A stretch of 64,000 nucleotides of DNA from Megamerina dolium (Eukaryota > Arthropoda > Insecta > Diptera > Megamerinidae). The stretch's first letter is position 1. Every line of letters starts with the position of its first letter. Made by a program: the position numbers and the translations under genes. The stretch is from the NCBI GenBank assembly GCA_963854835.1, contig OY978527.1:16377584-16441583 (forward strand). Reading direction: 5' to 3'. Shown in pieces: positions 23,914 to 35,820 of this stretch. The notes under the pieces are model-generated. The model did no database searches and was not told the origin of the DNA. It worked only from the letters and a program-made list of their open reading frames with translations.

Positions 23914-24638
23914 TGCACTCACCAGGAAAATTTAAAGATTTGGAAATATTCCAAATTTCATTTTTTTTATTACATTTTTATAATACTGTGAAGACAAATC
24001 ATACAGGCACTTATGCTTCCTCACTTCTTCAATTAAATTTTCGACTTTTGCTTCCATTCTTTCGTTTTGATATTAATTTTATTAGGAAACAACCAAATAT
24101 TCAATTCAAAATTAAATAAAATAGTATTTACGGTTCAAACAACTGATTTGGTCGTTGATGCCAACGAAAAATTTAAATTAAATCTATATGAGCGAAATGT
24201 AGTCGGGTCTCATTCGCTTTTCGTCGTAGTTGTGCGCAATTACGTATGGTCTTGTGTAGTTTAATTTTGACAAGGCGAATATCTTCCGTCGCACCAATTG
24301 TGTTGACAGCTTTAAGCGAAAGAGTCATTGAACAGGGCTGTTGTAATCATAGAGAAATCCCAACCCTTCGCATAAATGTCACTTGCACTGAACAGACACT
24401 CTGTCGCACACACATAGCAAATACAAATTAGAAATTTCTTGAATCAAAATTTCCGAGTGGAAAAAAACAGTAATCGCATCAAAACAATCGTCTCGAAAAT
24501 CAATTTTATAATAGAAGAATTTGAAGAACAAAAAAAAGAAGAAATAGTTGTGAATAAATATTGGAATAGCTTATCAACAATCGATATTTTACGAAACGAA
24601 TAACAGAAATCAATAAAGAATTTCATCACAATTAAGAA

Positions 24639-26016
24639 ATGTTATTACGCCTTGCATTAACGTTGCCAATTCGCATTGGAACTGGAGTCCAATTGCAGAG
24701 TGCTTTAAAGCAAAGTTTATTGGTTCCACGATTGCACCAACCGCTCGTACCTCGTAATGCAGTGCGGAATTATGCACGTTCACCACGTGATGTTGGCACA
24801 CGTACCGATGTTAAAAGTGGACCCACACTAAAAGAGCGACTAATGGCACCACCTAGTGAAAATGGTATAGATTTGTATTCGTTGGAAATTATAATATTGT
24901 TAAATTTTACAATAAACACTTGCATTTCTTTAGCATACTCAATGGGCAAAGGAGCTACTGCCGGTGCTGCCGCAATTGGATTAGGAGCACTTTGTTACTA
25001 TGGTGTGGGATTGGGCAAAGAATCAAACATTTATAATAATTCAATGTAAGTGTATTTATGAACCTTTAGATAATCATAAAATATTCCATTATGATTTTAT
25101 ACCGGGTTGATGATATTTATACACCTTTATAGGTTATGGCCACAACATGTTAGTGATCGTATCCACACCACATATGGTTATTTTGGAGCATCTTGTGCTA
25201 TAACGGCAGCCGCAGCAATGGCAGTATTTCGTTCACCACGTTTGCTTAGCATTGTGACACGTAATGGCTGGATGGTAAATTAAACGAAACAAATTGAGTC
25301 ACAATTTTTTTTTCAATATTCTATGTATTAGTCCATGTTGGGTACATTCGCCGTTATGATAGGCACTGGCGCTCTGGCACAATCTATTGAATATCAACCA
25401 GGTATTGGACCCAAACAATTGGCTTGGGCACTTCATTGCGCTGTATTGGGTGCTGTTGTTGCGCCAATGTGCTTTTTGGGTGGACCAATTTTGACAAGAG
25501 CTGCTCTCTATACGGGCGGTATTGTTGGTGGTCTATCTACGGTAGCAGTATGTGCGCCAAGTGATAAATTCATGAATATGGGTGGACCACTTGCTATCGG
25601 CCTCGGTGTTGTATTTGCATCATCGTTGGCATCAATGTGGTTGCCACCAACCACTGCTTTGGGAGCAGGTACGTAATATATTTACTACAAAACAAAAAAT
25701 GTACCTTATTAATCCAACATCATCTATAGGTCTTGCATCAATGTCTCTATATGGTGGTTTGATTCTATTCAGTGGATTTTTACTCTATGACACACAACGT
25801 ATTGTACGTAAAGCTGAAAATCATCCAGTCGTCTTTGCTACACCCTACGATCCGATCAATGCGTAAGTGTGAAATTTAAAAATTGTTGATTTAGATGAAA
25901 TTTAGCAAAAATTATTTAAAATTTGCAGGAGCCTTTCAATTTATATGGATACATTGAATATTTTCATTCGAATTGCAACAATATTGGCTGGAGGTGGTGG
26001 CAATCGTCGTCGTTAA
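24639..26016 (+). CDS. GHITM: GHITM / MICS1-type mitochondrial inner membrane protein
   Basis: Growth hormone-inducible transmembrane protein, a TMBIM/BI-1 family member of the mitochondrial inner membrane; the family is linked to cristae organisation and cation handling. Six exons: 24639-24864, 24934-25045, 25133-25274, 25332-25668, 25730-25862 and 25929-26016, all GT-AG. They give 345 aa, the usual length for the family. The first 50 residues are Arg-rich and lack acidic residues, as in a mitochondrial presequence. Hydrophobic segments follow from exon 2 (GATAGAAAIGLGAL) to exon 6 (IFIRIATILAGGGG). The conserved block FSGFLLYDTQRIVRKAE sits in exon 5. Intron 1 is 69 nt and has no in-frame stop. 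A poly(A) signal AATAAA lies at 26177. I recall the fly homologue as CG2076, to be checked. Confidence 0.93.
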
Positions 26017-26176
26017 ACGCTTTTTACTACTACTTAAGAATGATATTTATTATTGATGTGATGTGATCGGTTATTTGAAAAAAAAAATATGCATATATAA
26101 AATTTAAACGGTATTTATTGCAATACAGCACAGATTATTTGCAAATTTCAGATATAGTATAAAGCCTATCAAATTC

Positions 26177-26182
26177 AATAAA
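26177..26182 (+). terminator. Poly(A) signal of GHITM
   Basis: AATAAA about 160 nt after the stop codon; the best candidate in this 3' flank. Confidence 0.55.
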
Positions 26183-26566
26183 GCGAGAAAAAAATTGCTT
26201 GGTGTGCGCGTGCGTAGTTGGATATATCCTATTGAGAAACAGCAGCAATGTATTATAACCTCCTTATATTTCATCCGCGAGGTCTTCTACGTACGTTCTC
26301 TTCCAAATCTCCCTTACTTTGATTAAGTAAGGGATATAAGTCCGCCTTATACAGGCAAGTTTGCGTGACCCTTTACTAAAATAAAGCGCGTGGAATGGAG
26401 TATTGTGAATCGTATTTTGTCGGTTCACCATTTCAACGCAGTTTACTTTGTTTAATGATAAAAAAAGGGTTTTTATTTAAAATGTTAATTTTTAAATTTG
26501 TCAAAATAAATTAAAACGTAAATTTTTCGGCTTATTTTAATTCTTGATACAAATATTAAAAAAAAA
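26183..26566. other. No gene recognised
   Basis: AT-rich spacer between the GHITM 3' end and T-repeat copy 2. Confidence 0.4.
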
Positions 26567-27846
26567 TCTCCTTACAGTCGGCTGGGGCCGACCAAACTAT
26601 ACCCTGCATATGTAGATTTATATATAAAAAGTTTACTCGAATATCCAACTTTTCTTTTATTTCCACTTTTCGAGAAACAATTTTTGCATATACTACTAAT
26701 TTACACCCGAAATATGGTTGACTTTCACGAAGTAAAAGGATTTTAAGATAATTCCGAGGCTTAGTATGGGAGCTATATAAAAAGTGGGCGTGGCTTACCA
26801 CTTTCTAGTAAATCCAATTAATTTTTCAATGTTAATCCACACCTTAAATTTGGTGTCCTACGTTGAATAGTTTCTAAGTTATGGTGGTTAACATTTTTGT
26901 TTAATTCACTCGACTTTGTATGGGAGACCCATGAAGGAGTGGGCGTGGTACGCTGATTTTTCGCCAGATTATTTCCGACTATGATATTAATTTAAGTGTC
27001 AATTATGGTTATTCTAGACAGAAGATTGCCGAAGTTAGAACTGTTTCAATTTAAAATTTGTATGGGGGCTACGATAAACACTGGGCGTGGTGCGCCCATT
27101 TTCTGTGAGCCTAGTTGCTCGTACAATGCTAATCCACACCTTAAATCTCGTTATTCTACGCTGAATAGTTTGCAAGTTATAACCGGTAACATTTTTTTTA
27201 ATTTCCGCAACTTTGTATGGGAGACCCAAAAAGGAGTGGGCGTGGCAAATTGATTTTCTGCCATATTATTTCTGACTGCCGTGTTAATCTAAGTGTCAAT
27301 TATGGTTATTCTAGACAGAAGATTGTAGAAGTTACAGCAGTTTCAATTTAAAAGAAGTACAGACACTTTGTATGGGAGCTACGCTAGAAAGTAGGCGTGG
27401 CTCACCCACTTTTGGCGAGGTTATATAGTAGTATAATATAACTCTATGTGCAAAATATTGTTGTCCCACGTGGTATATTATGTGAGTTATAGCAAGTTAA
27501 AAATTTTGAAAATTTCGAGGTTAGTCGCTTTGAATGCTTGGTGTGGGCGTGGTTATTAACCGATCATGCCCAATATCAATCCCCTCCGTACCCTTGGATC
27601 ATAGATTACTTATGCCAAATTTCATCGAAATAGCTCAATATTTACTCAAGTTATCGTGCGAACCAGCCAGGTGACAGACAGACGGACGGACGGACGGACG
27701 GACGGACGGACATCGTTAAATCGAAAATTTAATCGACGCTGATCACGAATATATATCCATGTCTATATCTCCGGAGATTCCTTCAAGTGGACACAAACAT
27801 CTGACCGAAATGAATATACCATGCATATTGCATTATGCAGGGTATA
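26567..27846 (+). repeat. T-repeat copy 2
   Basis: Complete-looking copy. It begins ATCTCCTTACAGTCGGCTGG, which includes the small hairpin GTCGGC-TGGG-GCCGAC, runs through TATACCCTGCATATG at 26598 and ends GCAGGGTATA. GGGCGTGG-type motifs lie at 26786, 26941, 27083, 27238, 27393 and 27545. It is one 298-bp double unit shorter than copy 1. Confidence 0.85.
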
Positions 27847-28557
27847 AAAATGTTTCTACGTCCCAGAAGAACTCGACCAAGATCCATTCACCTCATCAGA
27901 ATACGGAAACAAAACAAAGCATTTATGTATTTTTGCTGCGACAACAACAACAACAATTGCATTATTTCATAAATACTTACGATTTTTCCCACTGGGATGG
28001 TGTTAGTACATTACGAGAATTTCTCACTTAAATGTTTTTTTTTTTCACCATGTTCAAAGTCTCATTGTACTTTCTTTTGCATATTTATTTCTTACAAGTA
28101 AGTGCTTAAATAGCTGAAGCCCCCTTGAATAACGACTATGAATTCCCAAACAGCTGTTTAGCGATGAGCGCATATATTTTGCACTACATAATCGATGAGA
28201 AAAATCGAGAATGCAATTCTACTACTGCCATCGCTAATGTGAGGAATATTTAATGCCGTAGTAGACATAGCGTATTATTCACAAAAAAAAAAAGTATATT
28301 CCTGGGTAATTTTACGAAATTGATTAATATTTTTCAATCTTATCGAGAGTAAACATTGGTTTAAGTGTCGAAAAAGAAAATATTACTCAAAAGAACTACG
28401 AGAAACGATAAGAATAGTGCCAATCAAGCTGATTGTTAAAGTATTGTCGTTGTCTAGTCGGTGGGCCGCACCTGAAATCGATAAAGCCGCTCATTGTTGT
28501 AGGCTCCTATTGAAACGACTTAATTCTTCGAAAACAGCTCATCCTCAGTTAAGTGGC
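27847..28557. other. 5' flank and leader of the LanC-like gene
   Basis: Contains a CAACAACAACAACAA run near 27945 and, from about 28417, an open frame that continues in frame into the LanC-like gene but has no ATG. The leader therefore lacks an upstream in-frame start. Confidence 0.4.
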
Positions 28558-29817
28558 ATGGAGAAACGCTATTTGGATAATCCCTTTCCAGACTATATTA
28601 GTGCTGAGAGTACACCGATTGAGCTGGATGAGGAACATATTAAGAATCTGATTTGTACATATGTTGATGCGATTTTGGAAAATTGCCAGCCCAGTTCATC
28701 GAATGAGGATACACGTGGTGATTTATATGTAGGCAATGCTGGCGTTGCGTATATGTTTTGGAAAATGGCAAGGTCCGAAAAGGCAAAAGAATTATATCCG
28801 GGATTGGAACATGCTCAGACATTTATACGCAATGCCAAATCGAATGCGGATCGTTATAGGAAACGTTCCGCCGAACGATATTCATTTCTATGTGGCAATG
28901 CTGGCATATTTGCAGTGGCAGCTGCCATCTCACATGATCTCAAACATACGGAAGAGCTGTCCGATGATTTGACCAATTTTAAAGCAGGAATTGCACCAAG
29001 TAAGGAGTTTGTGCACACCAAATACGGATGCGATGAAGTGCTGGTGGGGCGTGCCGGTTATCTGTCTGGTTGCTATTGGCTAAACGATGTGTTGAGTGAG
29101 AAGAAGATAACAGATGACGATATCACGTCAATTTGTCAAATGATCATTCTCAGTGGCCGGGAGTATGCGAAGAAAACAAATGCACCATTGCCGCTTATGT
29201 ATCAATATCATGGCACCGAATATTTGGGTGCTGCTCACGGCTTGTGCGCCATTCTGCACATGTTACTCGATGGTCCGTGGTTTCGTACAGATCCGATATC
29301 GGCACCGAGTGCTGAGTTGCGCGACATTAAACGTTCCATCGATTTCTTTCTCACACTGCAAGATGCCGAGGGTAATTTTCCAGTGGCGTTGGAGGATTTG
29401 AAGAGTGGTCGCGAGAAACGCCTCGTACATTGGTGCCATGGCGCACCTGGTGCTGTCTATGTGCTTGCAAAGGCATACCTCATCTTTAAGGAGGAGAAAT
29501 ATATGCAAGCATTACGTCGTTGTGCCGATTTGGTGTGGAAGAAGGGCTTTTTGCGCAAGGGTCCAGGCATTTGTCATGGCATTGCTGGCAATGGTTATGT
29601 TTTTCTGTTGCTCTATCGTCTCACCAATGAGCCCAAATATCTATATCGTGCTGGCAAATATATGGAATTGTTGACACACTCCGAATTTCAGCATCGTGGG
29701 CGTACACCCGATCGTCCGCATAGTCTCTATGAGGGTGTTGCTGGCACCGTCTGTTACCTGATCGATTTGATGGAACCGCAGCAAGCACATTTTCCATTTA
29801 TGGATATATTTCATTGA
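28558..29817 (+). CDS. LANCL3: LanC-like protein 3 homologue
   Basis: LanC-like proteins are alpha-toroid zinc proteins of eukaryotes related to bacterial lantibiotic cyclases. Vertebrate LANCL1/2 bind glutathione and add it to dehydrated residues; LANCL3 is less studied. The single coding exon gives 419 aa, matching LANCL3 family length. Zinc ligands are visible: C293 in HWCHGAPG, and C339 with H340 in GICHGIAGNG. The repeated Gly-rich helices GDLYVGNAGVAYM, FLCGNAGIFA, LVGRAGYLSG, YEGVAGTVCY are typical of the fold. The start is the ATG of MEKRYLDNPFPDY; the frame is open upstream without another ATG. Lies downstream of GHITM on the same strand. I recall the fly homologue as CG2061, to be checked. 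Confidence 0.93.
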   Translation: MEKRYLDNPFPDYISAESTPIELDEEHIKNLICTYVDAILENCQPSSSNEDTRGDLYVGNAGVAYMFWKMARSEKAKELYPGLEHAQTFIRNAKSNADRYRKRSAERYSFLCGNAGIFAVAAAISHDLKHTEELSDDLTNFKAGIAPSKEFVHTKYGCDEVLVGRAGYLSGCYWLNDVLSEKKITDDDITSICQMIILSGREYAKKTNAPLPLMYQYHGTEYLGAAHGLCAILHMLLDGPWFRTDPISAPSAELRDIKRSIDFFLTLQDAEGNFPVALEDLKSGREKRLVHWCHGAPGAVYVLAKAYLIFKEEKYMQALRRCADLVWKKGFLRKGPGICHGIAGNGYVFLLLYRLTNEPKYLYRAGKYMELLTHSEFQHRGRTPDRPHSLYEGVAGTVCYLIDLMEPQQAHFPFMDIFH

Positions 29818-31202
29818 ACTTAGTATTGTATTATCATAATCAGAATGGTGGAGGCAAAACGTACTCTTATTCTCAAAGCATATCAGGGAAAAATAACAAA
29901 CTCAAGTACATAAAATACATAATTTTCATCAAGCGTAGACATCGATGGAGATGGAGACAGAGGGCGCTGGAGATAGAAAAAATCTCTTGCTAGCTATTGT
30001 TTACTTATGATTATAATTTCTTTTTAATTGGCTGTAAATTTGTTATGTTGTAAGCTGTGTATAAAAATTGATTAAAAATCAAATGACACTGCTCAGACAT
30101 TGTATTACTTCTGAAGTTTTTATTTATTTAGTCACTTTTAATTACGGCTCTGCTGTGTGTGTATATTAAATAACAAATGCTTATATTGTAATTTATTCAT
30201 TACACATTACATTATTATCTACATACATATGTATGTACGTCTTCATTGTCTTGTGCTTTAAAAATTATACACCAAAAATTATTATGCTACTTAAATACTT
30301 AAATACTACTTGAAAATATTTTACATTATTATAAATATTAATCAGACAATTTACTTAATTGCATTTTGACAAATTATTCAAACAAAATGTCTACATATAT
30401 ACATACATATATATAATAATATATCTTATCTATGACAGTAGCCTTAACATAAATATTTATTATAAATTATATACAATATATACAACATATTTAATAATAA
30501 TTTTATTTGAAGAAAAAAAAAAGAAAAGAAACGAGAGAGAGAGAGTAATTAAATAATAATAAAAGGCAATTCAATAAGAATGAGTTATTAGCTACTGTAT
30601 ATATTCACTCATATTATAGTTGTCGATGTCGATAGTCATATCGTTTATGCCAATACACCTCAAATGACGTTAAATGCATCTCAGTCTAATCAACTGTACT
30701 CCCGAAAGTATAGAATATATTTCAGATTGTTCGTGATTCGAAATAGTATAGTAATAGAAATAGTAATAGTGATCTGTTCTCACTGCAATCGGGTCTCAGC
30801 CCCGGAGCAGACTCTGGGCCACCACCTGGATTACGGACCAAGAATTGCAACCAATTGTTCGAATCACGAACATCATGCATACGAACTTCAGACATATTTA
30901 TATTTTAGAATAGTCACATTAAATGCATCACATCTTAGTTGTTCTTGTTGTAACAGACAGACGACGATTTCGAAATCACGAAGGATTATGTAGTTAGGGT
31001 GTTGTTGTTCACGTCCACCAGCGCAGAAGGAGTCAGACTGGTGGGCCTTCTGGGGCAGGCGAAAAGATGAAGAGTGTCGAGATGACTTACTACTTTTCGA
31101 AATCACATCTTAGTTGTTGTTGTTGTTGTAACAGTGTACGGATTCCACATACACTCTGTGTATGGAGTGATTAGTTAGGACAAGCCTATGTTAAGACACT
31201 AC
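29818..31202. other. 3' flank of the LanC-like gene; no gene recognised
   Basis: AT-rich intergenic DNA. An inverted pair TGTTCGTGATTCGAA (30727) and TTCGAATCACGAACA (30856) and a GTTGTTGTTGTTGTTGTAAC run (about 31113) are the only structures I note. Confidence 0.4.
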
Positions 31203-32362
31203 ATATACAGGGTGATTTTTTAAGAGTCTTCAGAGTTGATAAAAAAAAAAAAATTAGAGAAATGTATGAACTCATTATTTGAATCGATAGGACATTCTAT
31301 ATAATTCAATGTTTACAGATGATTTCATGTAAATGTTGACCGCAGCTGCGCCTCAAATGGTTCATAGGCTGGGTCCAATTTTGGTATACTCTCTCCAACA
31401 TATCGGCCAGTATTTCACGAATAAATTCTTCAATATTAGCTTCCAGCGAAAGGCGTTAAATCGCATAATCTAGGTGGCTAATTAACCGGCCCCAAACGTG
31501 AAATAAACTGTTCACCGAACTCGCCTCTCAATTGCGCCAATTGTTTCGCGTGCTGGTTGGCTTATGGCACCGTCTTGCTGAAACCACATCTCAGCCAAGT
31601 CCAGCTCTTTCATTTTGGACAAAAAAAAAGTTTGTAATCCTCACACGGTAGCGTTCGCCATTCACAGAAACGTTCCTGTCTTCGTCGTCTGTGAAAAAGT
31701 ATGGTCCAATGATGCCACTGGCCCATATTCCACACCAAACAGTGCATTTTTCGGGATGCATTGGCAGTTCTTGCAATGCTTCTGGCTGCTCTTCACACCA
31801 AATACGGCTACTTTGATACTTTGACTCATTTCTGGTTGATCCCTTCAACCAGAAATGAGCTTTGTCGTTTAACACAATTTTCCAATAAAAGAGTGGATCT
31901 TCATCCAACTTTCTCGGCGCCCATTCATCAAAAGTTAGCCCTTGTGGTAGGTCGTGTGGCTTCAATTCTTGCATCATCTGTATTTTAAAAGGTTTTACAC
32001 CCAAATCCTTCCGCAAGATTGTCCATGTAGTGGAGTAACAGAGTCCCAATTGCTGCAAACGGCGCCTAATCGATAATTCACGGTCATCAACAACACTGGC
32101 GGATACAGCTGCGATACTTTCCTCTGTCCGTACTCTACATATGCGTGTTGGTGGTTTAATGTCCAATACTGTAAATTTGGTGCGAAATTTAGTCACAAGA
32201 TTCCGAATAGCCGCCTCAGAAGGTCGCCCAGACTGACCATAAAATGGAAGAAGTGCAATTCAATAATCTGCAAGCGTTGTTCGTTTGTAAGTCGATTCAT
32301 GGTTAAATTATAGACCAAACTGAACATGTTACACGAAAACAGCTGAGCTGCCAAACAGTCTC
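31203..32362 (-). pseudogene. Tc1-mariner relic, family Y copy 1
   Basis: The low-coordinate end is the terminal repeat TACAGGGTGATTTTTTAAG at 31206. Minus-strand coding includes MNRLTNEQRLQIIE near 32300, a helix-turn-helix region, LNDKAHFWL (catalytic Asp region, about 31865) and WCGIWASGIIGPYFF (about 31720). Frameshifts occur near 32220 and 31600. The other terminal repeat is missing: at about 32362 the sequence changes to LINE DNA. Same family as the deleted copy at 63365-63992. Confidence 0.8.
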
Positions 32363-32399
32363 CCTCGCTTTGTTCAATTTGCTGCATACAATCGGCATT

Positions 32400-32925
32400 T
32401 GTACACTTTATATGCTTGGTGACTACACTACGAGCATATGTTGTCCCAAAATGTTTCTTTACTTGCCTATTCACGTATGTTCTCCAAAGTTTAGGAAGCA
32501 AGGACCTCGAAATTCTGGTTTGGGTCATCACAGGCCACAACAATTGTGGACATCATATGGCCACTGTAGGTTTCATCACCGATCCGACATGTATGTCTTG
32601 TTTAGAGGATGTGGACACAAGAGAACACTTTCTCGGTCACTGTCCCGACTTTGAACGAGCAAGATTGAGATTGTTCAGAGGACATACTTACAGCGTGAAC
32701 ACAGTTTAGTCTTACCCTCTGTCCAATCTTCTTAGATTCGTCAGGGGTACTAAGAAGTTTGAGGTGGAGTAATATTCTCTACTCTATCTTTTCTTTCTAC
32801 CTCTTTCTCTCTTCTGTCCTGCTATTTTCTTTTCCGTTTCTGGATTTGGGTACAATGGTTCATTAACTGGGTGCCCTGATTTTTTTTATCCTGCCCACCT
32901 CTTCAATTCAATTCAATTCAATACA
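32400..32925 (+). pseudogene. LINE C-terminus with TTCAA-repeat tail
   Basis: Plus strand encodes TGHNNCGHHMATVGF and a CCHC-like end (CMSCLEDVDTREHFLGHCP), the C-terminal zinc motif distal to RNase H in I/R1/Loa-type LINEs. A 3' tail of TTCAA/AATTC repeats (about 32903-32923) marks the element end. Confidence 0.65.
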
Positions 32926-32949
32926 TATATGTACACTTATTTGAAGATA

Positions 32950-33325
32950 TTTGTTTGCTGTTAAATAGTTCCAGTAATAATTATCGATCAGCAAAATTCC
33001 GGAGAATAAGAAACTATTTGCTCTCGAAGAGAGAAATATCACCAATAGTACTCGAACGCAAAATTTGCAAAAACTTGCAAGTTTTACGTAAAACTGATGG
33101 CTGTTTACATTTTGATGAAGAAGAAGAAGAATTAAAAGGAAAAACAAAAAATGGAATATTTAAGAAAGCTATACGTGAAGTGGTCCCCTGAAACATATCG
33201 TGTACATTTTATTAACTACTGAAGAAACTTGACTTGACTTTTGTTATTCACTTAAATTTCAGTCAGCTGTTGTTTATCAGCTGTTTTCTTGCTGGCAAAA
33301 TTCCGCTGGTACATATTTGTCCAGT
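32950..33325. repeat. Repeat family V, copy 2
   Basis: Matches 20035-20305 over the CCAGTAATAATTATC, TTGCTCTCGAAGAGAGAAAT and CAAAAACTTGCAAGTTT blocks. Ends with TTTGTCCAGTAG, overlapping or abutting the RTE-type fragment that follows. Confidence 0.5.
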
Positions 33326-33505
33326 AGAATGTCGCTTGAGTGGAACCCGCAGGGGAGCAGAGGCCGCGGACGACCAAGAAACACCTGGAGGCGATCAATA
33401 CTGGGTGAGCTAGCTGCTGCCGGCATCACATGGGAAGGCGCTAGATCATCTGCCCAAAACCGTGTGCGATGGCGAAGCCTTGTGGAGGCCCTATGCTCCA
33501 ATTAG
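33325..33505 (+). pseudogene. RTE-type LINE C-terminal fragment
   Basis: Encodes EWNPQGSRGRGRPRNTWRRS then VRWRSLVEALCSN and a stop, the characteristic end of many RTE-type reverse transcriptases. Only about 60 codons remain. Confidence 0.65.
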
Positions 33506-34162
33506 GAGTTTAAAGGAGAAAAAAAAAAACTAACAACTGCTCATCAAAATCAACTGTCACTTTACTTTCTCAATTTCCCCTATTTTGCTGGATTTTTGTG
33601 TTCGCGAACAGAAGAATCGTCAATAATTAGCTCTCTCAGCTGTTTTAAATTATAGAAGAAATTTTTTTTTCTTAAAGTTCCCAAAAAAGACAAAAATAAA
33701 TGCAGAAAAGAAAAATCTTGCTGCTATTCTATCAGCACATGTTTTTGAAAGCAGTGACAAACGTGACGAAACAAGCACCAGCCCCCACAAAAACGACGAC
33801 GTGTTTGGGTGAACGATTGGATCTTGTGTCCCGAGCAGGAAGGATTTTGCGCCAAATTGTACCCCGAACTGCGAGATGAGGAGCAGACGTAGTATAATCA
33901 TTTTGTTCGTGCGAACTTTGGACATTTTGACCATATCCTTTCTTTGGTGTCAACGCGCATTGTTAAAAGAGACACACATTTAAGCAAAAGTATTTCACCC
34001 TCAGATAGGCTGCTTGTGACACTGTGGTACTTGACAACTGGCGAAATTTTTCGTTCACTCCAATTCCCTTTTCAGATCCCATCGTGCACCATTGCAATCA
34101 CCTTCCAGAGGTGCTGGCATTTATCAGTTGAATTTGACCCCTGGGGGTTTGGTTGTGTGTTG
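33506..34162. other. No gene recognised
   Basis: No convincing coding or repeat boundaries. Confidence 0.35.
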
Positions 34163-34455
34163 GGTGCCATAGTTCAGTGGTTAGTGTGTTGGCCATCTGA
34201 TCTGTAGGTCGTGGTTTAATCCCCGGCTGATGCATAACCAATTTAATATCGAAAAGATTTTTCTTTCGAACGGTACCCACCTGTCGGCAAGCAATTGGCA
34301 ATTCTGACGACAGTAACAACTTGCCATGAAATAGCTTCTAAAAGAACTCTGTGACAAAGCTTAGAAAATGTGATGTCATAAGGGTTCTGCCGTTCGGAAC
34401 CGGCTAAAATAAGTAGGTCCCTCGTAATACTGTCCAAAATTTAACACGTACAACA
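34163..34455 (+). repeat. Full-length tRNA-derived SINE (reference copy)
   Basis: Begins GGTGCCATAGTTCAGTGG (box A-like at 34170), then GTGGTTTAATCCCCGGC (box B-like near 34211). The body follows: TTTCGAACGGTACCCACC, AACTTGCCATG, GAACTCTGTGACAAAGC, GTTCGGAACCGGCTAAAATA, and it ends near CACGTACAACA. Other copies: 660, 2925, 8108, 13965, 15478, 19686, 39455, 48705. Confidence 0.85.
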
Positions 34456-34647
34456 AATTGTCAAATTGTTTTTATATCGCATTTTAATGTACAACTAGTT
34501 CTTTGGTTAGCCGCAGAATATCTTTTAATTAGGGTACTAGTCAAAAATGAATTAATTTCGCAACTCACGTGACCGAAAGACAAAATCATAAATTTACAGT
34601 TATTTCAGAAACGAGAGCTCTCCTCCCACAGTGAAGTGTTTGCTTAA

Positions 34648-35343
34648 GGGGGGCGTAAGGGATAATTTGAAATAAAAAACACTTTTTTCTCTGATTTTTT
34701 ACGGAGATACAGCTTAAGCAAATTTATTCAAATTTTTTTTTAAATATAAAGCATCATCTAGAGAATATTTGGTTAAATTTTCGTAATTGAATATTGCAAA
34801 ATAAGCCGGTGACAGAGCATTTCCCAAAACGTCTTTTGAAAAATACGTTGTTCGGTGAACACGATAACTCGGCGTTGAATTATCTAAAATTAAAAATGTT
34901 GTTAAATTTACTTAAATTATGAGTTAATTTTCACCCTCCCGTCGTTGTTGAGTTATCATTATCGTTTTTCAACAGTTCGTGGCCTAGTTAAGTAAAAAAC
35001 GCGATTTCGCGCTAAATTTTCCGCTATTTTTAGGTGACAAACCACCTTAATATGAAAATAGAAAAATGTAAATAACGGGAGCGTGAGGCATTTTATAAAA
35101 GGCATTTTTGAAAAGAATCGGTCTAGTAGATTTTGCAGGATCATGTTCACGGACTTCGAAAAATTGGTTTTCAGAAAAACACGTTTGAAGTTTTTTTCTC
35201 AAAAAGTGAGAAAAAAATTTTTTTTTGTAACTTACACTGAATTATCGATCCCAGGTCCATAAAGTACGTTCCCGTCAGCAATCTCGTTGTCTTAGAAAAT
35301 GAAAAAGAAAAAAATAGATTTTCCGAATCTGCTTGTCCCTTAC
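34648..35343. repeat. TTAA-type nonautonomous element, family U copy 1
   Basis: Starts after TTAA (34644-34647) with GGGGGGCGTAAGGGATAA. The inner right end shares AAAACACGTTTGAAG-like, CAGGTCCATAAA and TCCGAA blocks with the better bounded copy at 50587-51262. The right terminus is degraded (GTCCCTTAC near 35335). Confidence 0.5.
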
Positions 35344-35409
35344 ATACTTACATAGTTCATACATAATAGTATTTTACTAGATAAAAAATTTTATTTCGCA
35401 ACACTTTCA

Positions 35410-35820
35410 ATTTTTCAGCTATGGTTGACATTTTTGTGGAAATACCCATATGGTCTAGACTTGGCTTTAGTGTTGTTGTTATTGTCATCAAGCACAGGGC
35501 CCAAGTTCAAAAGGGCGGCAGCTTCGACCGGGTGCGTCCACAAGGAAGAAGGAACAAAAGAGGTAGGTTGTGCTGGGCGTGCAAACAGATGTCTCGTGTC
35601 GTTCGGGCTGTGGTCACAATGGGGACAAAGATCTGGGATGTCGTCCTCGAGTCTGTGCATATAGCAGTTCAGCTTATTACTCCATCCTGATCGTAACTGG
35701 CAAAGCCTCACTCTGGTACTCCTATGGAGGCGCAGCTGGGCAGTAGCAGTGGGCGGACAGCGGCCATTGAGGACAATATTGTTGGTGTGATTTTCAATGG
35801 CAAACGCAACAGTGTTTTGG
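35410..35820 (-). pseudogene. LINE C-terminal fragment
   Basis: Minus strand encodes RLCQLRSGWSNKLNCYMHRL and a zinc motif CPHCDHSPNDTRHLF, the region downstream of RNase H in several LINE clades. Ends in an Asn run. Confidence 0.65.

Noticed and set aside
23635..24119. Long Tyr/Ile-repeat frames on both strands
   Set aside because: Produced by the (TA)n microsatellite.
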